In this document: piece after piece, positions 12,049 to 24,675 of the stretch | Position numbering within the stretch: position 1 is the stretch's first letter | Layout of the letters: every line of letters starts with the position of its first letter | Assembly (NCBI GenBank): GCA_024196135.1 | Contig: JAMQCK010000069.1 | Coordinates: forward strand, 1-64,000 | Source: Pleurotus ostreatus/Saccharomyces cerevisiae fusant | Lineage: Eukaryota > Opisthokonta | Length of the DNA: 64,000 nucleotides | Direction: 5' to 3' | Made by a program: the position numbers and the translations under genes | Notes under the pieces: model-generated | Database searches by the model: none | The model's input: only the letters and a program-made list of their open reading frames with translations | What the model was told of the DNA's origin: nothing

Positions 12049-13359
12049 ATGCCCCTTTACGGAGATCCCGTTTGCCCCGTCTCAGGCGCAACCACCAACA
12101 TATATCGCTCTCCGCTTATCTCTTATAAGGTTGTCGAAGGCAACGATATCCAAGTAAGTCAGAGCAACGTGTTTGAAGGCTCCAGTGGTTAAGAGAAGAC
12201 TAGGTTGCATATATAGAATGGATATTCGGGTTGCGACGAGGCGGACTCTTTTACTATCTTCGTTCGAAAGAGAACTATGCCTTCTGTAAGCAGCCTATCA
12301 CTGTCATGTTTGCCGTATGCTCACATTCGCAGTTCGCCGAGATATCAATGACATGTTCCGGCGCGGAGAGTTCATTCTTGCCCCCACATACAAAACATAT
12401 CTGGACACTATGCGATTCGTAGAACGTTCAGACCTCAAGAACCGCAAAGTGAGCGATAGGTCTCCCAGACGACCATCGTCAGCGGTAAGCGCAATGCAGT
12501 TGGGTGCAAACAAGAGTTCTGACAAGAACAGCTCGCCCCTTCCAGTGGGATGTATCGCTACGTGTTCATACCGTTCACGAAGGCTGCACGCGCCCTTCAA
12601 ACGGAGTTCGAAATGCAGCCGCAAACTCCAGAAGATCTGAACGGAGGCATATACCCACTCAATAACAGGCCGTCTCCCAAGGGAAGCCACCAATTCCCTG
12701 TGATTGAATGCCCGGCGCACCCTTTCTCCATATGTACGCGCGCATCAAAAGTTTTCTCCAAACGCTCGACGCCCCTCACCGCCCAGTGGCACAGACTGTG
12801 TAAGGCCATCGTCGAGATTTGGGAGTACCCGCAGATCCCGCTCCCTGGCTGGTTTGTCGACGAGCCAAAGTACGGACACGACGACGAGGAGCTAACGCCT
12901 TCCGAAGCTACGGGCTACATCATGAAGACTCCCACTCATGCCCTCGACCCTATCGCACTCCTGAAGGACGACAGCTACGTGGACGAGCACTACTGCAGGA
13001 AGTGTGCGAAGTGGGCCCTCGACGTGCCCCCCGACGCGCCGCCGCCCGAGGAGGATCAACCCCTCGCGCCGTACCGCGAGCGCCGCTCTGTGCGCATCGC
13101 GAAGCGCGGGCGGCCATACCCTCAGCTATCGGACTCTTCATCGACATCCGATGACTCGACGTCCGATGAGTGCTCCGGTCCGCTTCCGTCACCGATTCGC
13201 CGAGGGCGGCGTGCACTGCAGACGTGCAGGCGCAACCCCGTCAAGAACCCGCCTTGGTGGGCGGCGCGGAGCGGAAACTACCCCACGCGGACGTTCTGCA
13301 GCAACGACTGGGCGTACTTTCGCTGTAACGTCTACCTGGCCTCGGCTGCGTACACCTAG
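12049..13359 (+). CDS. B-1: pseudo-HNH family protein
   Basis: Family B, copy 1. Exons: 12049..12153, 12204..12285, 12333..12484, 12532..13359 (388 aa). Order of motifs: CPVSG near residue 8; EWIFGLRRGGLFYYL; Asn59 in ENYAF; RRDINDMFRRGEFILAPT; RPSSA at the exon 3 end; YRYVFIPFTKAARALQ; PQTPEDLNGGIYP; ECPAHPFSICTR; TPSEATGY; a C-x2-C zinc-knuckle-like CRKCAKWALDVPPDAPPP; RRSVRIAKRG; and near the end RRALQTCRRNP then FCSNDWAYFRCNV. The residue nine after Asn59, His in HNH_2 nucleases, is Asn68 here, and the first His position is Pro (SPLIS). Likely catalytically dead relative of the A fold. Divergent partner of A-1. Confidence 0.8.
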
Positions 13360-14571
13360 CCCGCCTCGGAATCGCGCGCCTTCAGCTTTGACGAACGGTC
13401 AGCACTGCGGTGATTATCCGGTCCTCACGACTATCGCGGATTTCACGGAGGCCGCACCGCTGCGCCTCTCCCGCAACCAGCATGGATATCTTCGCATACG
13501 CGCTCACCGACCACTCCCTCAAGCGCTGGCCTTCTCTATTGCCTGCCAAACCCCTGCGTCGCCTGACCTCGACGCCGCTTCGAGCACGATCCCCGCTGGC
13601 CATCGTCGCTTTGACTGCGCGCTCGGCCGTCCATCGTGACTTGATCGGCGTCTCCGCAGTGCATAGCTTGCGCGCTGCGTGCTGGAGCAGTTACACGTCG
13701 TACCCGCACCTGCCGGCTACCGGACGTCACCATGTTTGCCCTCTCCAAGTCCCTCACCGACCGCTACCTCGGCGCCGCCAACGACCGCAGTTTCCGCCCC
13801 CGCGGTCTCGTCGCGCGGATTTGCACCACCGCGGCGACGCAGAACTTGCTGGGCCTCTCCATTGTACCGGAGGAAGAGGGGGGCTGGAAGGGCGCACTGA
13901 ACTCAGTGGCGTGCTCTTCGTCTCGCGGACATCGGTCCATTGCGCCGAGAGCATTGCGAAGCACAGACACGACCCTCTCGCCCTCGTGCGTTGGTGTCAA
14001 TGCCACACGCCCACCGAGGCATCAGCCGAAAGGGCCCGCTCTGCGCCACTCTTGTCATAACGCCTGCCGGCTCGTTTGTCGCTACGCACCTCTGGCGAGA
14101 ACGCTCTACGAATGTCAGCAGTGGACTGCATCACATACGCTCAACGCGCGACAGCGCGCGCGATGCGCCGCACCAAAGTCGCTCGACTTATAATCGGTCC
14201 AGGAGCAGTGTACTTCGCCGCACTGTGGTAGGCTTCCATGACCACCGACTTGCGCTCTGATCGCTCGTCCTCGTACTTACCGCACCGTGGTTTAGGTTGG
14301 CTTGTGGTATTGTAGCTAACTTGGTTCTACCTATGTAGACTACTGTACAAGAAGGTTCATGAGCATCGTATGGCTCAAAGAACCTTATCTCAAAACACGA
14401 CCGTGATTGAAAGCTATGAGTGAGCTAATGGCCAAGCGCAGCTAGTTATCGTGCGTTATTGTTCCGCCTAAGAGAGATAGCCGCTTATAGTAAGTGATGG
14501 CCATCATCCCGGCGGACCGGGCTGGACAGACACGTGCTCTTCAGTCCACCACCACCATCATCATCGTATTC
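13360..14571. other. Gap between B-1 and B-2
   Basis: Holds the B-1 3' flank, a possible gene fragment at 13732-13880 and the B-2 promoter. No A-family copy is visible here, so B-2 has no divergent partner. Confidence 0.5.
13732..13880 (+). pseudogene. Possible gene fragment (RYLGAANDRSFRPRGL segment)
   Basis: The frame starts MFALSKSLTDRYLGAAND and continues RSFRPRGLVARICTTAAT with protein-like composition, then degrades into unremarkable sequence. I have the impression of the start of a conserved fungal protein of unknown function but cannot name a family. No splice continuation was found. It could be a truncated insertion or chance. Confidence 0.25.
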
Positions 14572-15912
14572 ATGACTATCCACCGCGACTACCGAGGCGA
14601 CCTCGTCTGCACCATATCCGGGGCGAAGACCAATCTGAAGCGCTGCATATTGATACAGGACGATGTTTTAGAGCGAAAGAAGGACGATGTGAGTCACTGC
14701 TAATCGTACGCACCTGTGATACTAAACGCCCACGTATAGATTCTTGCCATCGAGTGGGTGTTTGGAATACCAAGAGGGAGTCTTAGATGCTATCTCAACT
14801 CGATGGATAACCGCGTTCTCTGTACGCTTCTGTTATCCTTCCCAAAACTCTGATCTGAACTGCTTCTCAGTACGCGAAGATATCAGCCGTCTATTTTGCC
14901 GCGGAGAGTTTATCCTTGCTCCAACATTCAAGACCTACATTGACATTGTCCACTTTGTGAAACGTGCCGGTATCCAGGATCGCAAGACGAGCGACAGGTC
15001 CCCTCGTCGACCCCTGACAGCGGTTGGGCAAGTCAACTCGTCGTTCAAGCCTCAGCTCATCGTTTACAGCTAGCATCCTCTGAAGGAATGTATCGATACG
15101 TCTTCATTCCACGTACGGACGCCGCACGCAAGCTTCAGGCTGAGTTTCCCATGGCTCCACAGACTGCGGAGGACCTGAATCACGGTTTATATCCCCTCGG
15201 CAATGCACCGTACAAGGAGGGGACCGAAGATTTCCCCGTGGTGGAGTGTCATGCGCACCCGTTCTCCATTGCCATGCTTGCCTATTGGCGGCTTCACACA
15301 TGTTGCACTCTTCTCACTGGGCAGTGGTATGCGCTGTCGTGGAAAATCACCCGAATCTGGAGCAGCGAGTTCGTCAAACCGCCGCAGTGGTTTCTTGACT
15401 CGCCCGAGTACAACCTATACGACGAAGCTCTCAGCCCTAGCGAAGCTACTGGATACATTCCGGTGTTGCCAGCTGACTTCGAACAACGCGGTCCTATCCA
15501 GCCTCGAGGACACGACGTCATTGGCAGCCTCCGCGACTGCAAGCTACCGGAGGACAGCTATCCCGACAAGTGCACAAAGTGGGCATTCGAAGTCCCTCCT
15601 GACGCCCCTCCTCCCAAGGAAGATCCTCCCTGCCCTCCCTACCGCGAACGGCGCTCGGTACGCATCGCGAGGCGCGCGCACCCGTATCTTCGCTCGTCGG
15701 AGATTAAGTCGGCGGGCGAAGATTGCGGTGGTCCGCTTCCGTCGCCGACGCGCAAGGGCCGTCGCGCGCTGCAGACGTGCAAGCGCGACCCCGTCAAGAA
15801 CCCGCCGTGGTGGGCGTCGAGCAACGGGCGGTACCCTACGGAGAAGTTCTGCAGCAACGATTGGGCGTACTTTCGATTTAACCTTCGCTTGGCCTCACCC
15901 GAGTACACATAG
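14572..15912 (+). CDS. B-2: pseudo-HNH family protein
   Basis: Family B, copy 2, tandem to B-1. Exons: 14572..14688, 14740..14821, 14871..15022, 15070..15912 (397 aa). It shows CTISG (the usual Pro is Thr), EWVFGIPRGSLRCYL, Asn63 in MDNRVL, REDISRLFCRGEFILAPT, SPRRPLTAV, YRYVFIPRTDAARKLQ, VECHAHPFS, SPSEATGY, KCTKWAFEVPPDAPPP, RRSVRIARRA and FCSNDWAYFRFN. The position of the last HNH His (residue 72) is Ser. The GGL motif of other copies is GSL, so this copy is drifting. No A gene is attached, and no ACAAAG element was seen in the 270 bp upstream. Confidence 0.8.
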
Positions 15913-17122
15913 GACATCCTAGAGTCCAGCTTCTCTATCTCCGACAAGCTCTTTCCATGATAGGACCATCCAGGATGCTGGCTAGCGCCGTGCTGTCCTC
16001 CGCGCGCGAGTGCGCATAACGCCTCCGCGGATCTCGCCTACGCATTCGCTGGCCTTGCGCTGGAACGGGCAGCCCTCTTCTGCTCGCCTCGGTGATCGAG
16101 CTCTGCGCTCCTACGCGCAGCGATCTCGGATAGTGCGCGTGTCGCCTCCCCGTCGCTCGGGCCCCGCTTCCGCGTACCAGCTGCAATTACGCCTCGAGCC
16201 TGAGTACTGGCCTGGCTATCGCATGCCGTCCGGCGACGCCTTTCGGCACGACTCATGCGATGCCATGTAGCTCGCGCTAGTGATTTCTTCGACGAGCCTT
16301 CGCCTCGATGCGCGGCGCCTGACGACGCGCTCAGTACGACGTACCAGTAACGCAGTCTGCGCTGGAGTCATGGCGAAGGTCATCCCATCTCATTTGTATC
16401 AATCGTAGCCCTGACTTGGATGGACACGTAGCATTAGATTATCTGGTTACCATTGCAATCCCCTGCTACTTCACTCATCGTTACCTCAGCTCAGTTACTC
16501 ACTGCTGGCGTTCCCTGTATTTCTGATTGCGGGATTTGCCACGATGATCTGTCCGACGTACCCTGCATACACCAAGATTACCTCAGCCGTATATCAACGC
16601 TGTCTGATGTCATGCCTCGTTTGACGTCGCACACAGCTGCAAGCTTGACCATAAAGCCTTCCTTTTTGGGATCAATAGGCGCACCTAGATGGCAATTTGT
16701 GGCGCAACCACCCCTCAGCCGGCTGCTATTCTACAGTCGACGGATCGAGTCGACCCTCGAGACTCCGAAGACACGTATCCGCAACACCGTGATCCGGCCA
16801 ATGCACAACGGTGTATAGTGCATTCCATAGGACGAGTATCGCTCAATAGTCAGGAGTCATTCCCAGAAATATCAGACGCCAACCCTCGCGCCTTGGTGTG
16901 CATCCCTTTGCTCATGGTGGACCCATATGGTATAATATAATGGAGGACGCAACCGATAGTATCAGCTCGCGGCTGACCTGTGAAGCATTGAATAGGCGGC
17001 TTGCAGTAGAAAAGGCCCAGGTTTCAAAAGAACATATCCGGCAAACGGTCAACGTTCACGATCTATTTTATCATGGATCAAGCTCATACAACCGGAGCGG
17101 TACGGACGACAGATATACAGGT
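15913..17122. other. Gap after B-2
   Basis: Short open frames only; none shows a domain or plausible splice-joined gene. AT content rises from about 16.4 kb. Includes the 3' flank of the minus-strand basic-region gene. Confidence 0.5.
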
Positions 17123-18095
17123 TCAAGAGGCCTCAGCTGGTTTGCTCTCAGCTAGGTTCGGATCGATGTTGGAGGGCTGCGGGGGTGGGACGTTCTCCTG
17201 AGGCGGTGGAGGCGGCGGGGGAGCGGGAATCGAGTAGGGAGTACTGCCTTGAAAGACGCGCTGGAGCTGCTCGCGAAGGGCTTCCCGGTTATCGGGACTT
17301 CCTTCGCCAGAGCCCGACGGAATATTGGGGTCGGAGCCGTAAGGTGGATGTGGAGGAGGTGGCAGGATTTCGGGTGCGGTGATAGTACCAAGGGGAGGGG
17401 CGAAGGCGGATGGTGGAGGCATGGGGACACCGTGTATTGCTTGGAAAGCCATTCGTCTCTGATTACGATGAGAAGGGGAAAGGAAGATCGATACAAAGAC
17501 CAATACGCACCTGGCGATCCCAGTGGTCGAACGCTTGCGCGATGATAGGCTCAAGCGACGCGAGCTCTTCATTCGTCATGTGCAACGTGCGCAGAAGGTG
17601 CTGCTTCAGCAAAGGCACACAGGAGAACGAGAGCAGGAGCGTCGTCGCGAACGTCTGCCCCCCGAGCACCGAGTTAGGCGGTACGACCTGCCGCGGCTGG
17701 TGCGGCGGGGGCGGTGGGTACGTCTCGTATTGCTGCTCTGCGGCCGGGTCCATCTCCAAGCCCATCTCCTGCAGCTTTCGCTGCTTCACGGCCATCCGAT
17801 GCCTCCGCTGTCGCTCCCTCGCCGCCGCGCGCACGCGTTCCCTGCGCGCCTGCTCCTCTTCGTCCAACTCCTGCATATGCGCATTGACGCCAGGCTGCCC
17901 TTCGTCGTCGCGCCCCTCGCGGTCGCGCTGGCGCTTCCGCCGCTGTCGCTCCGCAGCCTTCTCGCGCTTGCGCCGCTGCGTGTCGGTCTCGTCCTCATCC
18001 TCGCGCTCGCGCTTGCCGAGGCTCGGGGTCGGGGTAGGGTGGAAAACGGAGACCGTGGAGGGCGGCATCATCGTCGCTCCCGGGTGGGCGGTCAT
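17123..18095 (-). CDS. Basic-region, proline-rich protein (bZIP-like in composition)
   Basis: Two exons (complement): 18095..17511 and 17458..17123, separated by a 52 bp intron; 306 aa. Residues about 27-110 are strongly charged, with alternating Arg/Lys and Glu blocks (QRRKREKAAERQRRKRQRDR) that could be a DNA-binding basic region or a coiled coil. A regular leucine zipper is not evident. The middle segment LGGQTFATTLLLSFSCVP...LLRTLHMTNEELASLEPII is well ordered and may be the conserved core. The C-terminus is Pro-rich. I do not recognise a named family. Its upstream region carries two ACAAAG elements at 18211-18228, including the 16-mer also found in the A-1/B-1 promoter. Confidence 0.65.
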
Positions 18096-18998
18096 CCACG
18101 GGGGCGCGCCTGCGACGACGCGCGCGGTAGCTGACTGCTGATCGTCGGCCAGGGTGGGCGTGACTGTGGGGGAGCTGGTGACGGATTCGTGACGGTCGGC
18201 GTCGAGGATGTGACAAAGGAGAACAAAGGATTATTTTGCCATGTTTTTCCATCTCGACGCGTGGGAATATTTCGGTTTATTCCATCCACTTTGCCAGCCT
18301 TTCTTGAAGTTCGGCTTGTCTCCTGCGTTTTTCCTTTTTTTCGGACCCACTTCCTTATCTCGCCACTGGTTGCACTGTGTATACCCTCCAGGACGCCTCC
18401 GATTCCTACGGCGACAGTTTTTCTCGATATCACCCGTGAGGTGACGACGCCCGGCTGCTTCAACATTCAAGTCGGTGGTCACTTTCAGGCGGCGCCCTCT
18501 TCACACGACTAGCGCCTTCGGTAGCATCCCGACTATCCCGAGCTCTCTCGATCGACATCACATTTTTTCCAAACTCATTTCCCGTGCCATGAGTCGTGAT
18601 ACTTCTTTGTGTTCGTCTGCCGCGTGCCCCACTGTGACGATCACAATGGCCTCGTTCCCTTTTAATGATCCTCCCCGCACCTCATGTTGCAGAACGGTCT
18701 TACGGTTGGGACACGATGGACCTGCGCGCGCCTTATTCGCCTTCAGAGATGGCCTTAGCCGTCCGCGGGCGACGTTTGTCGCCCCTGCCCTTTGAGCAGA
18801 CCTTTGTACACGCCTGGAAGAGCAGTCGATATTTAACGCTGCCCGGTATGAGTGCCACTCCTCACTTCCCCAGCCTCTCAGCGCCTCTGCGCCCTCCTCT
18901 ACTGCCCGCTCTCCTCGTTGCCCGCCTCCGCCTCCGCTTCCCCTACTCGCATACCCGCCTAATCCACCTAATCCACTCTACCTATACATCCCATAATC
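18096..18998. other. Divergent intergenic region with ACAAAG elements
   Basis: Separates the basic-region gene (-) from the small conserved gene (+). TGACAAAGGAGAACAA at 18211-18226 is identical to 11906-11921, and a second ACAAAG follows at 18223. Plus-strand frames at 18475-18795 show no domain. Confidence 0.5.
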
Positions 18999-19711
18999 AT
19001 GCCCTCCCCCAACACCGCTTCCCTCATCGACGCGTGGAACACCGTCACGTTCGAGCAGTACAACACCTTGGCCGGCTCCCACCGCGAGGCCTACCAAGCC
19101 GGTCACCGCCCTGGAGGCATCGTCCGCATCGACAAGAACCGGCTCCTCATCCCCCAGCCGCTTCCGCCCAACGTCTTCGGCGAGCCGCAGCCCCAGAACT
19201 CGATACACTTTCCGCACGTCAACGGGACGCAGGGCATACCGCTCCAGGTTCTCGTGGAGCGTGGTGCGGAGGGTCTGCAGATGCTCATGAAGGGCGCGCT
19301 GGACATGCCCGTCCCGAAGGCGAGGTACATCCACCTGCACATCTTGGTGAGCTTGTTCGTACTGCTTATAGTGCGCCGGTCGCTGACCAGCTTCGCAGTG
19401 GCCCGGCATGAGCACCCAGTTCGAGTACAAGAAGCGGATCCCGGCGGCGGTCAACGGCGTGCCGCTCACCCGCGCGCAGATTGGGCACCAGGTCGCGGTC
19501 GCGTACTTCGAGTTCTTCAGGGTATGTTCGAGTACCTCTCGTGGATTGAACTCGCATCTGACCTATTCATCAGAGCCTCTCCACGCGCGGTATGAGCACG
19601 AAGGGCCTGGCCTGGGACGTCAACCACATCGGCATCCACAAGCTCGCGGTGCTCTCGGTCTGCAACGTCGCCGACGAGCACTGGCAGGCCGAGCTCGCGA
19701 TCATGATTTGA
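18999..19711 (+). CDS. Small conserved protein of unknown function
   Basis: Exons: 18999..19346, 19399..19521, 19574..19711; all introns are phase 0; 202 aa. No signal peptide or membrane segment. Features include FEQYNTLAGSHREAYQAGHR near the start, a Pro-rich LIPQPLPPNVFG loop, HFPHVNG, and a C-terminal half with HQVAVAYFEFF and HIGIHKLAVLSVCNV. Clean intron phases and an even amino-acid composition support a real gene. I do not recognise the family. Confidence 0.75.
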
Positions 19712-20270
19712 GCTGGCTCTCATCCTATGGTCGCTTCTTCCTCTCGCGCTCGAGTCTCCGCGCTGGCGCGGTTGACTCCTCTACTCTTAGCGCTTTCCTC
19801 GACGCGTTTCCCATCACTTTCACGGCTCGGCTCGACCAATGTCGAGTCTCACACCTCGCATCTCTCATCACCACGCACGCAAACACAACACGCACCATCA
19901 TCACGAACATAGACCGCATCGCACTCATCCCCATTGTATTTCTAGCATTAGCTTCTCTGTATCGATCATCCCCTACTACTATTTCCACTAATATCTCTGC
20001 CCTACGAGTAGATTCTTGCTACTGTATCAACCCCTGTTGCATGTAGCTTACTACGTCCGCGCATACAGTACCCCGCCACATTAGTTCATACCTACCGCTA
20101 TAATAATCACTACCCTGCGCTACAAGTGCAGCTGCATCTAGAATCTTGTGTGTATCAAAAAAAACCTCGGCATGGGATAAGCGTCCGACTCGGTCCCAAG
20201 CTCGCACTTGGCCATCGGTTTGGTGGGCGTACTCGAGTATAAAAAGATCAAAACACAATCGCAAAACTCA
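19712..20270. other. Gap, 3' flank and tRNA downstream region
   Basis: AT-rich, no gene. On the minus strand T runs just beyond 20271 (TTTTG, TTTTT within about 45 bases) are candidate Pol III terminators for the tRNA. Confidence 0.5.
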
Positions 20271-20353
20271 GGGCCTGACCGGGAATTGAACCCGGGACCT
20301 CCTCGATAAGCAAGTTGCCCTAACAAGGAATCATACTACTAGACCATCAGGCC
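20271..20353 (-). tRNA. tRNA-Pro (AGG), 11-nt intron
   Basis: Cloverleaf read on the minus strand: acceptor GGCCTGA/TCAGGCC with discriminator C; D arm GTCTAGTAGTATGAT; anticodon stem TCCTTG/CGAGGA around loop TTAGGG-T with anticodon AGG. An 11-nt intron (CAACTTGCTTA) follows position 37. The T arm is CCGGGTTCAATTCCCGG. Exonic sequence is identical to the copy at 27267-27349; only the intron differs. Confidence 0.93.
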
Positions 20354-21228
20354 GTGGGTGGGTCAGGGCTGGTGCACTCCTCTCCGCCCAGTTTCTTCTA
20401 ACAGTGCTTGCGCTCCATTCCTCCTCCCTGTGCCTCTACAGAACGCTTTGAAGCCTTGTTGACGACGACTTCGCAGCGTTTCTTCCACATTTCACTGCGG
20501 AAAGGTCCCATCTTTACGTGGGCATACGGTCGAGGCGCGGTAGGACGCTCGTCATCGACCTGAGTCTCGCGATCGTGTGAGCCTGGAGGTCAAGGAATCT
20601 TCTCTTGCAGAACTTTCACTGCCCTTGGCACTGCATGCGCATGCAAATCTCACTGAGGGCCAGCGAATTTCTTTAGGAATGTTCTGCGTCCGAAACATCT
20701 ATGCACAAGACCTGCCATATATGGTTAAGGACTCCATACACAGACTAATTTCCGCCTCCTCGTACGACATGGGGCGATAAAGAGAGCTCCTGGGGACCGC
20801 GGCTGGAAGCACAGGCGATCTTCTGGCGCCGGTGGCTGGGAAGAGCGCACACTGTTCAGAACGAGGAAGTCATGATTGGATCACCGTGCGAGCATTCGGA
20901 GATCAATGTCAGGATGATCACTGTCTCCGTCCACCGTCATGAACGACGCGCGCGAGCATTCCCCCTTGCCCAGGCGCGTCGCCCTCGCTCTCGGTGGGAC
21001 ACTGGGAGCGGCTGAGACTGCGGCGGCGAGTGTGCGAAGATGGAGGCAGTCTGAGATTGCGATCGCTAGCATTCATGACATCAACACCCGCGCGCGCCCC
21101 TGGCGGACCTCATTCTCCTCCCGTTTTTCGCGACAGCTGGATCGTGGAGCGCTGACGGCCTGCCTAAATACCTGACACGCTACCGAACCTTCATCGCTTC
21201 CTTCTTGTCCTGAACTACCACCTCAATC
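20354..21228. other. Gap upstream of the CSC1-type gene
   Basis: Contains short frames without domains (for example 20577-20780) and the promoter of the channel gene. Nothing else is supported. Confidence 0.5.
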
Positions 21229-24200
21229 ATGTCGGCGTCCGCAGACAAGGCGGCAACAAGCACCGACTCGTCCTTCCTCACCGCGCTCGTCGCCAATGCG
21301 GCCCTGCTCGGTGTGGAGGTCCTCGCCTTCGTCATCCTCAAACAAAGACTCGAGCGCATCTACTACCCGCGCACGTTCCTCCCCCCGCCAGAGTGCGTCC
21401 CCTCACCCTATACGCGTGCATATGCTGACCCCCCTCGTAGGCGTCGCTCGCAGCAGCTGCCAAAGGGCGTGTTTGGATGGTTGCCAGCACTTTTACGAGC
21501 CCCCACCGCCGACATCATACAGAAGAATGGCCTCGACTCGTACATGTTCATTCGCTTCCTTCGGCTCCTCGTCATTGTCTTCTTCGTCAACATGATCCTC
21601 ACCATCGCCGTCCTCGTCCCCGTCAACGACATTGGAGTGGGGACATATACCGGTCTAAAGTCGATTACTTGGGAAAAGTGGGTCCCCCGCTCTTCCCCCC
21701 TATCCCCTCACTGACGCGCCCCTCAGCATCGGTGACAATGACGCCTACGCGAAGCGTTTTGCCGCGCACGTCATCGTCGTGTACATCCTCACTTTCTTCA
21801 CTCTTTACATGCTACGCCGCGAGATGAACCACTTCGTCCGCGCGCGTCACCAGTTCCTCCTCTCCGACTACCACCAGCGCCTGCCGCAGTCGCGTACGGT
21901 CCTCATCACCAATGTGCCCGAGGAGCTCGCGTCGGAGAAGGCCATGCACACCTTCGCGTCGTTCATCCCTGGCGGTATCGACCGCGTCTGGCTCTACCGC
22001 GATACGCGCGCCCTCAACAAGCTCTTCGAGGAGCGTCAGAAGGCTTGCAAGAAGCTTGAGGGCGCGGAGAGCAAGTTGCTGCGGCTCGCGGTCAAGAATC
22101 ACCGCAAGAAGCAGGCACAGCACGACAAGCTTGTGAAGAAGAGCAAGAAGGCCGACCCGGAGAGCGCGACGCCTGAGGGTCTTGACCTCCCACCGCCCTC
22201 TGTCGACCTCCTGAACGAACTCGTGCCTGCCAACAAGCGTCCCCACCACCGCACTGGCTTCCTCGGGCTCATTGGCAAAAAGGTGGACTCGATTGAGTAC
22301 TGGAAGGCACGCCTCTACTTCCCCCTTTTTCTTACCATCCCCTGACGTCACCTTCTAGTTCGAAATCGACCGCTTGAACAAGGAGATTGACGTCCTGCGC
22401 TCTGACAGCCACACTAAGGAGTTCAAGGGCAGCGTCTTCGTGCGCTGCAACCTCCAGATGGGCGCGCACATCCTCGCGCAGACGGTCAGCCACCACGAGC
22501 CGCTCCGTATGACGGAGAAGTGGATGGAGGCGCACCCGAAGGACATTGTCTGGGCGAACTTGGACGATGGCCCCGTGGAGATGAAGGTTCGTCTGCCTCC
22601 TTCGAGGTGAATATATGCGTGCTAAATTGGATCTCCTAGCTTCGCAAGACGATCTCGTGGGCTGCGACGATCGCGCTCATCGTCTTCTGGGCGATCCCGG
22701 TCGCGTTTGTGGGTACCGTCAGTAACGTCTCCGGCCTTTGCGAAAATATTTCGTGGTTGGCTTGGTTGTGCAAGAGTAAGTTCGCCGCCCGAGCATCTTG
22801 CGCTTTTGACTGACGACTTTGTAGTTCCTTCTGTTCCACTTGGTATCATCGAGGGTTTCCTGCCGCCTGTCTTGCTCGCCGTCCTCTTCGCGCTACTGCC
22901 GGTGATTTTGCGCTGTACGTCTTTGTTTTCCCTTCACATCTGCTATTGCTGACATCCATACAGTCCTCGCATGGTACTCCTGCCTCCCGCGCTACTCGCT
23001 CATCTCGACGAACGTGTACAAGCGCTACTTTGCGTTCTTGGTGATGTGAGCATGACGTCCCCTCATATCTCGAATTGTGTGTCTGACTGGTCTCCATAGT
23101 CACGGTTTCCTCATCGTGACCCTCTCTGCGGGCATCGTGAACGCGATTAAGGATGTGAGTGGCGATTGTCGGTCATTCAGACGGGCTTGGCTGACAATTG
23201 ACGTAGATCATCGACGACCCAACGAACACCGTGTCCGTCCTTGCGACGAAGCTCCCGGGCGCCAGCACGTTCTTCTTGACCTACATTCGTATGTTCACTT
23301 CGTCTTCCGAATGCATGGTATCTGATTATCTTTGTAGTCGTCCAGGGCTTGACCGGCGCCGGTGGCGCGCTCGCGCAGCTCGTTCCCATCGTTATGTACT
23401 TCATCAAGAAGCGCCTGCTCGGCAGCACGCCCCGCCAGACCTACGACATCACATACAAGATGCCCTCGGTCGACTTCGGCACGCTCCTCCCCCGTCTCTC
23501 GCTCATCGCCACCATCGGCTTTGCGTACAGCATCTTGTCGCCGCTCATCAACGCGGTCGCGTTCGTCAGCTTTGCGCTCTTCTTCGTCGCGTACAAGTTC
23601 CTGTTCATGCAGGTGTACGATCAGCCGGAGGAGGCGGAGTCGGGCGGGATGTATTTCCCTATGGCGATTAGCAACTTGTGTATGTATCTCTTGTTGCTGA
23701 TGGTGAAGGGGGTGTTTGCTGACCTCCCTTCTTCGCAGTTGTCGGTCTCTACATCGAGCAGCTTGTTTTGGCGATCTTGTTCTTCCTCAAGGTCAAGACG
23801 TCGAAGGTCTCGTCGATCATCGAGGGTGTTCTCATGATCATTTTGTTGATCTTCACCATCGGCACGCACTCCATGATTCGGTCGGCGTATGAGCGTGAGT
23901 TCGAGGATCTTGCGATGTCATGATATGGGCTGATGCGCCCTTACAGCGATCACCAACTACCTGCCGATGGACATCGCGACCATCGATGCGGCGGAGCGCT
24001 ACAAGCAGGAGAACGAAAACGAGCTGTACAGGGGCGAGATGGATCTGTTCAGCCGCGACCGTGAGTACCGTCCGTTTAGGTCCGGCATGGCGCTGACAAT
24101 TCGCGGTAGACATGCAGAAGGGTGTTCGCCGCCGTCTCGGCAAGATCGGTGATCTGAAGCACAAGATCAAGAGCTCTTCGCCAAAGGCAGCATCGACGTC

Positions 24201-24675
24201 GCCAAAGATGTCCACCGAGAAACCCCGCCGCAGCGACGAGGGCTCCAGCGGTACGCGAATCATCGGCAAATCCAACGTGTCGACCGACAGTTCTTCAGTC
24301 ATCAGCGACCAGCCAAACCTCGACCCGGCCGACGCAGGCGCGCGCAACGGCTACCGTGCGGACGACAAGGCCTACGGGTACCGCACGGACCTGGGCGATG
24401 TCAAGGGGTACCGGGAGGACCGCATCGAGGAGGGCCAGCGCGGCGACGCGGATTACGATGATGCGCACGCGTTCGACCATCCGGCGCTTAGCGAGCCGCA
24501 GCCGTGGATCTGGGTGCCGCGGGATCCGCTCGGCTTGAGCGGGTTGCTCGTGAGCGAGCTCACGAGCGCGGGCGTCGAGGCGAGCGATGTGGGCGCTGTG
24601 ATGAGCGAGAAGGGTGTCGTGGACGTGTCGAGGGGGCCGCCCGACGAGGAGTGGAAGGGTGGCAACGACAAGTAG
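21229..24675 (+). CDS. CSC1/OSCA-type calcium-permeable stress-gated channel (DUF221)
   Basis: Predicted integral-membrane, osmosensitive cation channel of the CSC1/RSN1/OSCA/TMEM63 family. Thirteen exons: 21229..21392, 21441..21677, 21727..22306, 22359..22586, 22640..22775, 22825..22914, 22964..23045, 23100..23154, 23207..23288, 23338..23679, 23739..23894, 23947..24060, 24110..24675 (943 aa). N-terminal membrane helices (LTALVANAALLGVEVLAFVI; FLRLLVIVFFVNMILTIAVL) precede a cytosolic domain with VLITNVPEEL and FVRCNLQMGAHILAQ. Then comes the 7-helix core (SWAATIALIVFWAIPVAFVG; PLGIIEGFLPPVLLAVLFAL). The tail is charged. The intron at 22307-22358 begins with GC rather than GT; without it the frame breaks. 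Confidence 0.93.

Noticed and set aside
11624..12049. Divergent A/B pairs as homeodomain mating-type (HD1/HD2) genes
   Set aside because: Organisation is similar, but neither protein shows a homeodomain WFxNxR motif; the H-N-H pattern fits better.
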